Source: Verrucomicrobiota bacterium
GTDB lineage: Bacteria; Verrucomicrobiota; Verrucomicrobiia; Limisphaerales; JADLHS01
Assembly: GCA_025360895.1 (NCBI GenBank)
Contig: JANYBF010000025.1
Coordinates: forward strand, 1-8,403
Length of the DNA stretch: 8,403 nt
Direction: 5' to 3'
The stretch's first letter is position 1, and every line of letters starts with the position of its first letter. Below the pieces are notes generated by a model. It ran no database searches. It saw only the letters and a list, made by a program, of their open reading frames with translations, and was not told where the DNA came from. This document shows positions 1 to 6,481 of this stretch, in pieces. The position numbers and the translations under genes were made by a program.

Positions 1-141
1 GAAACTTTCCGCCAATACCTGCAACGTCACGGTTTTGCCGGTGCCAGTCGCGCCCGCAATGAGCCCGTGGCGATTGGACATCTCCGGCAGCAGGCAGATA
101 TCGGTTTTACTTTTGGCAAACAGGATGGGTTCGGCGCTCAT
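1..141 (-). CDS. YjgR/DUF853 family HerA-like ATPase, N-terminal fragment (runs off left edge)
   Basis: Only the first 47 codons are present, starting at the ATG read from 141 to 139. The fragment has the N-terminal pattern of the YjgR/DUF853 family: a short leader (MSAEPILFAKSKTDICLLPE), then NRHGLIAG and the Walker A loop GATGTGKTVTLQ at about residues 30-41. The family consists of HerA-helicase-like P-loop ATPases whose biological role is poorly defined. An in-frame TGA lies about 10 codons upstream, and an in-frame GTG nine codons upstream is possible, but the ATG matches the family's usual start. No clear Shine-Dalgarno sequence is visible. It lies 34 bp downstream of the small membrane-protein gene on the same strand, so the two are probably co-transcribed. 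Family assignment is fairly secure because the Walker A context is distinctive. The Walker B and C-terminal domains lie outside the window. Confidence 0.85.
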   Translation of the reverse strand, partial: MSAEPILFAKSKTDICLLPEMSNRHGLIAGATGTGKTVTLQVLAESF

Positions 142-175
142 GCTGGCGGGAATTTGTCCACGCACTCACGCCAAG

Positions 176-586
176 TCAATCGTGCGTTCGCGGTGGGGTC
201 GGATTCGTGTTGGGCGGCAACGACAGTTCCGTCGGCTTGGTGAAGGGAGCAGGGTCAACCTCAATCACCGGTTGGTTTCTGCCCTGCTCTCGCTTCCGCA
301 GCGCGATGACGGCAATCATGCACGCCGTCCACGTGGGCAGGATGTCCACCCCGGGAACAAACTCGATGATGAACGTGGGCAACAACAACAGGTGAAACCC
401 AATCACCCACACCGCCAACAACATCGCCACCACATCCACCGCCGACTGGGCAAACGTCCACGCCACCGGCATCAGCGCGATTTGCAGCAGATCAGCAACG
501 CACGCAATCGTCATGGCCGCAGCAATCCGCCCGCGCGTCAGTTTCGGAGCGGACAACCGGCCGCTCAGTTTGTCGAAGATGTTCAT
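176..586 (-). CDS. Small uncharacterised inner-membrane protein (about 136 aa)
   Basis: I do not recognise this protein. With the ATG read from 586 to 584 it is 136 residues; a TTG five codons upstream (601-599) would give 141. It has a basic N-terminus (NIFDKLSGRLSAPKLTRGR), then three hydrophobic stretches at about residues 20-45, 50-75 and 82-93, the last followed by the basic cluster RKREQGR. It ends in a proline-rich, probably cytoplasmic tail with many PP/NP pairs. The second hydrophobic stretch is long and followed by an acidic turn (EFVPGVDILP), as in small helical membrane proteins. It is 34 bp upstream of the YjgR-like gene on the same strand, so an operon is likely. No Shine-Dalgarno sequence is obvious. 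That it is a membrane protein is seen in the sequence; its function is unknown. Confidence 0.7.
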   Translation of the reverse strand: MNIFDKLSGRLSAPKLTRGRIAAAMTIACVADLLQIALMPVAWTFAQSAVDVVAMLLAVWVIGFHLLLLPTFIIEFVPGVDILPTWTACMIAVIALRKREQGRNQPVIEVDPAPFTKPTELSLPPNTNPTPPRTHD

Positions 587-1049
587 CGTTCGCCGGGGCA
601 AAGTAGAGCGAACACGCTAGAATGGCGAAAGGATTTTGAAGGTGGTTGAAGGTGCGCACTATTCCACAAGGCTGGAGCGGTTCAGTCTCATCAAAACCTA
701 ACAACGAACCGTTTCATTAGCACCTGGCTTTAGCCAGGTGTGGTGGCGGTGGGAACGATATAACGGTTTCAACCGTTTTCCTTGCGGGCGGAACCGGTTC
801 AAGCCGTTGAAACGGCTGGAACGGCACCGACCAGGTCACACCGGGCTCAAGCCCGGTGCTAATGAGAGGCTGCTATCAAGCGAGATGCGCTCCCGTACGC
901 CGGAGGGGGTTTTGCAGCTCGACAGTTCTGGAATCACGAAGTATGTAGGCATCCATGGTGTTGGCTCTTCCGTCATTCTTGGTTTTCTGGGACACGCGTC
1001 CTACCGCTTGGACTGCGGCGTTCCGCTTTGACTAGACTCCCTGCGTGCA
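587..1049. other. Gene-free divergent intergenic region
   Basis: This 463-bp stretch separates the divergent genes at 176-586 and 1050-1571. The recognisable structure is the REP-like inverted repeat at 715-864. The flanks, 587-714 and 865-1049, must hold the promoters for both genes, but I see no convincing -35/-10 pair. An open frame at 738-1031 crosses the repeat and has no recognisable protein character, so it is not annotated. Confidence 0.6.
715..864. repeat. REP/BIME-like 150-bp composite inverted repeat
   Basis: The outer 28-bp ends (715-742 and 837-864) are inverted copies of each other, matching at 25 of 28 positions. Each end is itself a hairpin: CACCTGGCT-TT-AGCCAGGTG at 721-740 and CACCGGGCT-CA-AGCCCGGTG at 839-858, with 9-bp stems and 2-nt loops. 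The T-A pair in one stem is G-C in the other, so the difference preserves base pairing. Between them are two smaller perfect hairpins, AACGGTT-TC-AACCGTT (762-777) and AGCCGTT-GA-AACGGCT (802-817), and a 10-bp palindrome GAACCGGTTC (791-800). Paired hairpins in inverted orientation within an intergenic region are typical of REP/BIME elements, which in other bacteria are mobilised by RAYT (TnpA-REP) transposases; none is encoded in this window. It could also affect transcription of the flanking divergent genes. Confidence 0.8.
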
Positions 1050-1571
1050 ATGTCCGCCACTACTACTACAATTCGCGACGCCGAAGATGCTATCAGGCGC
1101 AGATTCGTTGCGGAAGGTTTTCGCGGCACGCTGGAGTATGATTCCGACAAAAGAATCGAGACGGACAGGTGGTGGTATATCCCATTTTGTTGGATTGGCT
1201 GTGCTGGGTTCATTGTGAACAAGGACGACTTGTATGTGAACCGGCTCGGATCGACGTTGAGCCTTGAGCAGTGTTTCTGGGGCCACGAGCACGGGGTGTT
1301 CTGTGATTTGGTAGATTTTACCTTCTCCCCAGATACTGAGAGCGCGATTGCATCGCGATTGCTTTTGCGATTCAAGCACATGCACCCAAATGCGGGAGGA
1401 GTGCTGCCTAGCGAGCCCGTTTGGTATCGGAATTCCGAGATTCCAGCAGCGCTTTCAAGTCAGTTCCCAGTTTTCAGACGCCACTTTGTTTGGTTTGGCA
1501 TTCCTGAGTTACTTCACTCTTATGAAAAAGAGGGCTTACGATTCACCTGCGACTTGTCAAAGGGAGTCTAA
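1050..1571 (+). CDS. Uncharacterised 173-aa protein, low-GC gene
   Basis: I cannot assign a firm family. The protein looks genuine: a mixed soluble composition with well-spaced aromatic and charged residues, no signal peptide and no membrane span. The N-terminus (residues 8-21, RDAEDAIRRRFVAE) is a likely amphipathic helix. The centre, DRWWYIPFCWIGCAGFIV then NKDDLYVNRLGS, followed by SLEQCFWGHEHG, recalls the strand layout of small YrhB/Imm35-type proteins (a phrase like FIIDKDSG..HSLGT...LEEYL). That resemblance is weak and is inference only. There is no adjacent toxin gene to support an immunity role. GC is low: two sampled 60-bp lines (1141-1200 and 1441-1500) have 27 and 29 G/C bases, against 44 in hrpB 2221-2280, suggesting acquisition from elsewhere. 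The start is the first ATG of the frame; no Shine-Dalgarno is visible. It faces hrpB tail to tail. Confidence 0.7.
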   Translation: MSATTTTIRDAEDAIRRRFVAEGFRGTLEYDSDKRIETDRWWYIPFCWIGCAGFIVNKDDLYVNRLGSTLSLEQCFWGHEHGVFCDLVDFTFSPDTESAIASRLLLRFKHMHPNAGGVLPSEPVWYRNSEIPAALSSQFPVFRRHFVWFGIPELLHSYEKEGLRFTCDLSKGV

Positions 1572-1693
1572 TAACCAAGAGATTGGAAATAACCGGAGCG
1601 CACGGGCTTTTAAGTCAGTTGTGTGAGGTAGCCGCGGAGAGCGTCCTTTCCATCCGATGTTGAACTGGCTCCACCTGCCACCATTCGGGAGAC

Positions 1694-4372
1694 TTACCGC
1701 CATTCATGTTTTGGATACTTGCGCTGCAACTCCGACTTCACCTTCGGATATTGCTCGCGCCAAAAATTCGCCAAGTCTTGTGTGATTTGAATCGGCTTCA
1801 TGCCCGGGGTCAGAATGTGAACCACCACCGGCACCCGGCCCAGCGCGATCTTAGGCGTTTGCGTCACGCCATAAAGTTCCTGAATGCGCAACGAGATGTG
1901 CGGTGGATTGCCCGGTTCGTAGGAAACTTTCGGCGTGCGCCCATTCGTCAACGCGAGGCGCTCCGGTGCGTGTTTATCCAGTAACTCATGTTGTGAATGT
2001 GACAGCCACGACATCACCACCGGTTTCACCTCGCGTTCCTTGATGTCCTTGTAACTGACCGCCCCGTGGCAAAGTTGCTCGATGAGGTGTTGCTTGTCCT
2101 CATCCGTGATCGGCGGCAATTGCAAATCCGCGCAATGCTGGCCGAGCAATCGCAGCCGCAGCAGCCATTGCTCGACGCCGTGATCCCAATTCGGCAACAG
2201 CAACCGGCCCGCGTTGATTTCCTGGGCCAACAGCCGCGCGGCCTGATCCGCCGGCGGTGGATCTATCCGCTTGGCGGCCAGGGCGAGATCGCGGAAGCGT
2301 AGCATCTCGGCGGCTTCCACCCGCTTGGCTTGCGCGTCCCATTGAACGTGGACTTCGCTCTGGATGTCATCCGGGAAAATCTCCATGAGCCAGTCCACTT
2401 CAATGGCCGTCGCCAGCGAGAGCAAGACGTTCAGCTCACCGCCACGTTGCTCGATCTCACGCACCTCCGCCGCGACGAACAATGGGCTTTTGTCCACCAC
2501 ACTCTCCCGCGCCAGCACGCCGCGCCGACCGTGAACCAGTTCGCAACGTAAAGTGCCTTGATCAAGCCGCCGCGCGACGCGGTCGCTGAAGCCGATGAGG
2601 ATACACTTCTGCAACGCCTCATCCTTGACATCGCCCGGTTTCGTATCGAGGCCTTCGGCTTTCGCGATGCGCAGAAACTGTTCGAGCAACGGCCCGACCT
2701 GTCGGGCGGTGACCGCGTGTATGCCCAGCCGGCGACAGGCGTCCAGTCGGAATTGATTTTGCGCGGCGTAATTCCAAGCGCGCATGAGAATCCAGAAGTC
2801 CGATAACGCTTTCTCGCCCAACAAATCCTCGCGATCGGAGGCGACTTCCTTTCCACCGCCGCGCAGCAACAAATCTCGCCCCTGGGTGAGCGCGGCCACG
2901 AGGCAGGCTTGGTAAACGCAACCGTATTCCTGAGCCGCGAGCAACATCCGCGCATACCGCGGATGCACCGGAAACGCGAGCATCTTGCGGCCGATGGAGG
3001 TGATCGTAGCCGCCGAGGTAACGAGGCGGTTGGCGTCACTTGCCGGGGAATCCGCCTCCTCACGTCGGCGGCTACGAAGCGCACCCAAGTCCAACAACAA
3101 TTCCTCCGCGTGGTGCAGGGAGATTTCACTCGGCGCTTCCAACCAGCGAAACTTCCGCAAGTCTTCCACGCCCGCCGCTTTGAGCGTAAGCACGACCTCC
3201 GCGAGATCGAGCCGTTTGATTTCAGGAAGCTCCTGCGGCGCGCGTTCGTCATGCTCGGAGCGCGACCAGAGCCGAAGGCATCTGCCCGGCGCCGTCCGAC
3301 CGGCGCGACCGGCGCGTTGATCGCTGCTGGCTTGGGAAATCTTCTCGACGAGCAATGTGTTGATACCGCGATTGGCGTCGTAACGTGGAATGCGGGCCAA
3401 GCCGGAATCAATCACCAGTCGCACGCCGTCAATCGTCACGGAGGTTTCGGCGACGTTGGTGGAGACCACCACCTTGGCCTGATCGTACCGCGCCACGGCG
3501 GCATCCTGATCGCGGGGCGACAGCTCGCCGTGCAACGGCAGCACAAGATAACCGCGCGCGGCGGAGGTGTTGCGGATGGCTTCGATGGTTTGCGAAATCT
3601 CGAAGCCACCCGGCATGAACACGAGCACGTCGCCACGCTCACCGGATTGAACGAAGCGGGTGAAGGCATCTGCCGCCAGGTCCCACGTCGGCGGAGGATT
3701 CGCACCGAGGCGATGCGGAAGGTATTCGATTTCGACGGGAAAGGTACGGCCTTGCGAAGTGAGGATCGTGCACCCAAATTCCTCTGTAGCAGCCGACGTA
3801 AGGAGGCTCTGACTCGCTTCATCCACAGAATGAGCCTCCTCACGTCGGCTGCTACGAGTGGAGAGATATTGCTCCAACTCGCCCGCGTTCAGCGTCGCGG
3901 ACATGACGACGATCAACAGGTCGGGACGATGTTGCTCCTGAATCTCGAGCGCGCGGGCCAGCGTAATGTCGCCGTAGAGATGACGCTCGTGAAATTCATC
4001 AAAAATGACCACGGACACGCCGGGCAGCGTCTCGTCCTGGATCAGTTGCCGGAGCAAAATACCTTCCGTCTCGAACTTAATGCGCGTGGCCCGGCTCGTG
4101 ACATTCTCGAAGCGCACTTGATAGCCCACTTCGCGTCCCAGTTCGACGCCAAGTTCCTTCGCGACGCGTGACGCGAGCAATCGGGCGGCGAGGCGGCGCG
4201 GTTGGAGGATGACGCATTGCCCGCTACCGAGCAGTCCGTGCTTGAGCAGCATCTGCGGAACTTGCGTGGATTTGCCCGAGCCGGTGGGCGCTTGCAGGAC
4301 GAGCCGCTTCGTCGCCTTGAGCGAGGTGACGATCTCATTCTCTATTTCGTAAATGGGCAGGCGGTCAGCCAT
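1694..4372 (-). CDS. hrpB: ATP-dependent RNA helicase HrpB (DEAH-box, with two inserted palindromic elements)
   Basis: This is an 892-residue DEAH-type RNA helicase of the HrpB family. Visible motifs in order: Walker A APTGSGKST (28-36), PRRLAA (58-63), motif II DEFH followed by ER (125-130), motif III SAT (158-160), STNVAETS (304-311) and motif VI QRAGRAGR (352-359). The winged-helix/ratchet region follows, including RKMLAFPVHPRYARM (462-476). The C-terminus (LANFWREQYPKVKSELQRKYPKHEWR type) is the characteristic HrpB C-terminal signature. HrpB proteins unwind RNA using ATP in the cytoplasm; their physiological substrates are not well established. Family members are usually about 800-850 residues. 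The excess here is explained by two in-frame insertions, residues about 173-196 and 433-456, encoded by the 70-bp palindromes at 3786-3855 and 3006-3075. All catalytic motifs are intact, so the enzyme is probably functional. The ATG lies 6 bp after the stop of the upstream gene, implying coupled translation. Confidence 0.95.
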   Translation of the reverse strand: MADRLPIYEIENEIVTSLKATKRLVLQAPTGSGKSTQVPQMLLKHGLLGSGQCVILQPRRLAARLLASRVAKELGVELGREVGYQVRFENVTSRATRIKFETEGILLRQLIQDETLPGVSVVIFDEFHERHLYGDITLARALEIQEQHRPDLLIVVMSATLNAGELEQYLSTRSSRREEAHSVDEASQSLLTSAATEEFGCTILTSQGRTFPVEIEYLPHRLGANPPPTWDLAADAFTRFVQSGERGDVLVFMPGGFEISQTIEAIRNTSAARGYLVLPLHGELSPRDQDAAVARYDQAKVVVSTNVAETSVTIDGVRLVIDSGLARIPRYDANRGINTLLVEKISQASSDQRAGRAGRTAPGRCLRLWSRSEHDERAPQELPEIKRLDLAEVVLTLKAAGVEDLRKFRWLEAPSEISLHHAEELLLDLGALRSRRREEADSPASDANRLVTSAATITSIGRKMLAFPVHPRYARMLLAAQEYGCVYQACLVAALTQGRDLLLRGGGKEVASDREDLLGEKALSDFWILMRAWNYAAQNQFRLDACRRLGIHAVTARQVGPLLEQFLRIAKAEGLDTKPGDVKDEALQKCILIGFSDRVARRLDQGTLRCELVHGRRGVLARESVVDKSPLFVAAEVREIEQRGGELNVLLSLATAIEVDWLMEIFPDDIQSEVHVQWDAQAKRVEAAEMLRFRDLALAAKRIDPPPADQAARLLAQEINAGRLLLPNWDHGVEQWLLRLRLLGQHCADLQLPPITDEDKQHLIEQLCHGAVSYKDIKEREVKPVVMSWLSHSQHELLDKHAPERLALTNGRTPKVSYEPGNPPHISLRIQELYGVTQTPKIALGRVPVVVHILTPGMKPIQITQDLANFWREQYPKVKSELQRKYPKHEWR
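3006..3075. repeat. 70-bp in-frame palindromic coding element (copy 2, in hrpB)
   Basis: The 24-bp arms 3006-3029 and 3052-3075 are inverted copies with 21 of 24 positions matching, around a 22-bp loop. Pairing continues for two more bases on each side (TC at 3004-3005, GA at 3076-3077). In the hrpB frame it encodes SRRREEADSPASDANRLV followed by TSAAT, about residues 433-456. It lies between the LLLDLGAL helix end and ITSIGRKML, where ordinary HrpB proteins have a short turn. The arms match those of the copy at 3786-3855, and both are read in the same codon frame (AGC-NGC-CGA-CGT-GAG-GAG). Confidence 0.85.
3786..3855. repeat. 70-bp in-frame palindromic coding element (copy 1, in hrpB)
   Basis: The 24-bp arms 3786-3809 and 3832-3855 are inverted copies with 23 of 24 positions matching, around a 22-bp loop. 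In the hrpB frame it encodes SSRREEAHSVDEASQSLL followed by TSAAT, about residues 173-196. This lies after helicase motif III (SAT, 158-160) and before GRTFPVEIEYLP, a linker where HrpB proteins normally have a few residues. Compared with the copy at 3006-3075, the sixth base pair of the stem is A-T here and C-G there, so the palindrome is preserved while the sequence drifts. The loops of the two copies share no clear similarity. Confidence 0.88.
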
Positions 4373-4378
4373 GGCGAT

Positions 4379-4975
4379 TTATTGTGCTTCCTTAATCGCC
4401 ACAACCTTTGCGGTCACCACCCGTTTATCCACGACCAGCGCGCGGAATTGCCATTCGCCGGCGGGTTCGAGCGCGGCCTGGTAATCTTTCGCATCGCCGA
4501 CTTTATTTCCAGCGGCATCCAAGAGTTCGATTTCAACTCGCACCCCGAAGCGCTGGCGGTTGGTGAGGTTGCGAATTTTACCAGTGGCGTGGACGAGGGA
4601 ATCGCCCTGCGTTTTTTCGATCGTCACCGGTGAAACGTTGAATCCCGCTTGAGCAAATGGGTCGGCGGGTGGGGGCGGATTTTGCGCTGCGGCTTTCATG
4701 GTTGCCTCCCGCTGGCGGGCGGTCAGTCGCTCAGCTCGTTTTAGTGCCAGCACCGCGCCAAGGAACCCGCCGCCAAGGATCAGAATTATCAAAACCGTGT
4801 AAATGATAGTTTTGGTGTTCACTGGAGACTTGGTCTCCGGCGGCAAAGCCAACAGGAGCTCCGTTGGCTGTCCGCAATGCGGACAGTCCGCCGTCAGGCC
4901 GGTGGACTCGGCGGGAAAATTAAACGGGCAGCCGCATTGTTGACATTCACCGCGCAGGTCTTTGGTCATGGTCAT
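4379..4975 (-). CDS. Zinc-ribbon, single-pass membrane protein with FxLYD-like C-terminal domain
   Basis: The protein has 198 residues from the ATG at 4975-4973; a second ATG two codons later (4969-4967) is possible. The frame stays open upstream to 5206, but that would overlap the divergent DUF1501 gene and lacks protein character. Residues 11-34 form a zinc ribbon with CQQC (11-14) and CPHC (31-34). A membrane span follows at about 57-78 (TIIYTVLIILILGGGFLGAV). Then comes a charged and proline-rich linker, then a beta-rich domain (about 118-195) with GKIRNLTNRQRFGVRVEIELLD and EPAGEWQFRALV, which resembles FxLYD-type extracytoplasmic domains. The inferred topology is zinc ribbon inside and domain outside. 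Function is unknown. Its stop is 6 bp before the hrpB start, so the two genes very probably form an operon. No Shine-Dalgarno sequence is evident. Confidence 0.8.
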   Translation of the reverse strand: MTMTKDLRGECQQCGCPFNFPAESTGLTADCPHCGQPTELLLALPPETKSPVNTKTIIYTVLIILILGGGFLGAVLALKRAERLTARQREATMKAAAQNPPPPADPFAQAGFNVSPVTIEKTQGDSLVHATGKIRNLTNRQRFGVRVEIELLDAAGNKVGDAKDYQAALEPAGEWQFRALVVDKRVVTAKVVAIKEAQ

Positions 4976-5050
4976 ATTGTGGCATACGCTTTGCAACTTT
5001 GTTGAAACCTCAAGCTCGTCGCCGCCGTCAATAACACTATTGTTAGACCT
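4976..5050. promoter_or_regulatory. Divergent promoter region with a small inverted repeat
   Basis: This 75-bp gap separates the minus-strand zinc-ribbon/hrpB operon from the plus-strand DUF1501 operon, so it should contain both promoters. I see TTGAAA at 5002-5007 on the plus strand and TTGACG on the minus strand (from CGTCAA, 5026-5031), but neither has a convincing -10 at proper spacing. The inverted repeat CAATA-ACAC-TATTG at 5029-5042 lies just ahead of the DUF1501 start and could be an operator; it is short enough to be chance. Confidence 0.4.
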
Positions 5051-6481
5051 ATGAATGCCAACGACAAGTACAAGCAGGAGCATTCCGCGCAACTGACGGA
5101 CTACTTCCTCACGCGCCGGCAGTTCCTGAATCGCGCGGCCATGGGTTTCGGCGCCCTGGGCCTGGCCGCCCTGTTTGGCGACGGAACTCTTTTGAATGAC
5201 GCGCAAGCTGCTAATGCCCCCGTGGATTCACTCCTGCCGCGGACGCCACACTTTCCGGCCAAGGCGAAACATGTCGTCCATATCTTTGCCCAAGGAGCGC
5301 CGTCGCATGTGGACACTTGGGATCCGAAACCCGCCCTTGCCCGCTATAACGGAAAACCCATTCCGGGCGCCGATGGCGTGGCCATGGCGTCGCCGTTCAA
5401 GTTCGAAAAGAAGGGCAAGTCCGGCATTGAAGTCAGTGAAGTGTTTCCGAAGCTCGGCGAAATGGTGGACGATCTTTGTATCGTACGCTCGTGCTACACG
5501 GACATTCCGGCGCATGAAGTGGCCACCCTATTCATGAATACCGGCTCGACCCGACAGGCGCGACCCAGCCTGGGCTCCTGGGTGCTCTATGGTCTGGGCA
5601 CGGAGAATCAAAACATGCCCGGTTATATTTCATTGCGACCCGGCGGCCCGCCGCCCGGTGGCAGCGCCAACTGGCAATCCTCATTTCTCCCGGGTCAATA
5701 TCAAGGTGTCAGCATCAACACCAAGGTCACTGCCGTGGACCAGTTGATTGAAAACATTCGCAACCCTTACATCCCGCTCAAGGAACAGCGCCGCCAGCTT
5801 GATCTCGTCCAGCAACTCAACGAGCTCCACGCTCAGAATCTGCAAAAGGATGCGCATCTCGAAGCGCGCCTGCAATCTTACGAAATGGCTTTTCGAATGC
5901 AGACCGAGGCGACGGATGCCTTCGACATTACCAAAGAACCGGCGGCCGTCCGCGATGCCTACGGGCGCACCAGTCAAGGCAATCAACTGCTCATTGCGCG
6001 ACGACTGATCGAGCGCGGGGTGCGCTTTGTCCAGGTCTGGGCCGGGGGCTGGGATCATCACCAGGACATTGAAGATCGTCTGCCCGCAAGTGCGAAGGAA
6101 ATTGATCAACCACTCGCCGCCTTCATCGCCGACTTGAAGCAAAGAAATCTTTTCGATCAAACGCTCGTCATCTGGGGTGGCGAATTCGGTCGCAAGCCTG
6201 TCAAAGATCGAAACGGGAATGACAATCCTGGCCGTGACCACAATGCCAAAGCGTTCACGACGGTCTTTGCCGGCGGCGGCGTGAAAGGTGGGACAGTTTA
6301 TGGCGCGACGGATGAGTTCGGCGCGGCGGCGACAACCGACAAGGTTCACATCCACGATCTTCACGCGACGGCGCTGGCGTTGTTGGGCTTCGATCACACC
6401 AAGCTGACGTATCGCTACAATGGCCGAGACTTCCGACTCACGGATGTATCGGGCAGCGTGGTCAAGGGGATCATGGCGTGA
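5051..6481 (+). CDS. DUF1501 family protein with Tat signal peptide
   Basis: This 476-residue protein belongs to the DUF1501 family, which is structurally related to the alkaline phosphatase/sulfatase superfamily and abundant in Planctomycetes and Verrucomicrobia. A twin-arginine signal is clear: TRRQFLNRAA (21-30), then a hydrophobic run (GFGALGLAALFG) and a probable cleavage near AQA (51-53). Family hallmarks are HIFAQGAPSHVDTWDPKP (77-94), VQVWAGGWDHHQDIEDRL in the middle, WGGEFGRKP near 390, and GRDHNAKAFTTVFAGGGVKGG with metal-ligand-type D and H residues. The ending (HDLHATALALLGFDHTKLTYRYNGRDFRLTD) is also typical. The protein is therefore exported folded, probably to the periplasm. 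Its substrate is unknown; a role in polysaccharide or sulfated-substrate breakdown together with the PSCyt1 partner is often supposed for this pair but not shown here. Its TGA overlaps a GTG that probably starts the next gene. No Shine-Dalgarno sequence precedes its ATG. Confidence 0.95.
   Translation: MNANDKYKQEHSAQLTDYFLTRRQFLNRAAMGFGALGLAALFGDGTLLNDAQAANAPVDSLLPRTPHFPAKAKHVVHIFAQGAPSHVDTWDPKPALARYNGKPIPGADGVAMASPFKFEKKGKSGIEVSEVFPKLGEMVDDLCIVRSCYTDIPAHEVATLFMNTGSTRQARPSLGSWVLYGLGTENQNMPGYISLRPGGPPPGGSANWQSSFLPGQYQGVSINTKVTAVDQLIENIRNPYIPLKEQRRQLDLVQQLNELHAQNLQKDAHLEARLQSYEMAFRMQTEATDAFDITKEPAAVRDAYGRTSQGNQLLIARRLIERGVRFVQVWAGGWDHHQDIEDRLPASAKEIDQPLAAFIADLKQRNLFDQTLVIWGGEFGRKPVKDRNGNDNPGRDHNAKAFTTVFAGGGVKGGTVYGATDEFGAAATTDKVHIHDLHATALALLGFDHTKLTYRYNGRDFRLTDVSGSVVKGIMA
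6464..6470 (+). promoter_or_regulatory. Shine-Dalgarno-like site deciding the GTG start at 6478
   Basis: AAGGGGA lies inside the end of the DUF1501 gene, 7 nt before GTG 6478. It is the only purine-rich site at good spacing seen ahead of any start in the window, and it supports coupled re-initiation at the GTGA overlap rather than at the downstream ATG. It is an imperfect match to the usual AGGAGG. Confidence 0.45.

Noticed and set aside
35..649. Plus-strand open frame (204 codons) at the left edge
   Set aside because: It is antisense to the YjgR-like and membrane-protein genes; its translation is biased to R, H, Q and N with no hydrophobic core.
738..1031. Plus-strand open frame (97 codons) after the REP-like repeat
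   Set aside because: Its first third is repeat DNA, and the rest shows no recognisable protein pattern or ribosome site.
1572..1693. Terminator between the convergent genes
   Set aside because: I searched for a stem followed by a T-run in either direction and found none. GTAGCCGCGG at about 1628 looks superficially like an element arm but has no partner arm.
2431..3411. Minus-strand open frame (326 codons) within hrpB in another frame
   Set aside because: Shadow frame of hrpB with a very high R, S and C content typical of out-of-frame GC-rich DNA.
2909..4171. Long plus-strand open frame (420 codons) opposite hrpB
   Set aside because: It is antisense to a clear helicase with all motifs. It stays open because of high GC and because the two palindromic elements read open on both strands; its translation is rich in R, G and H and has no family character.
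4976..5206. Upstream extension of the zinc-ribbon protein
   Set aside because: The frame is open, but it would overlap the divergent DUF1501 gene by over 150 bp, and the zinc ribbon begins right after the ATG at 4975.
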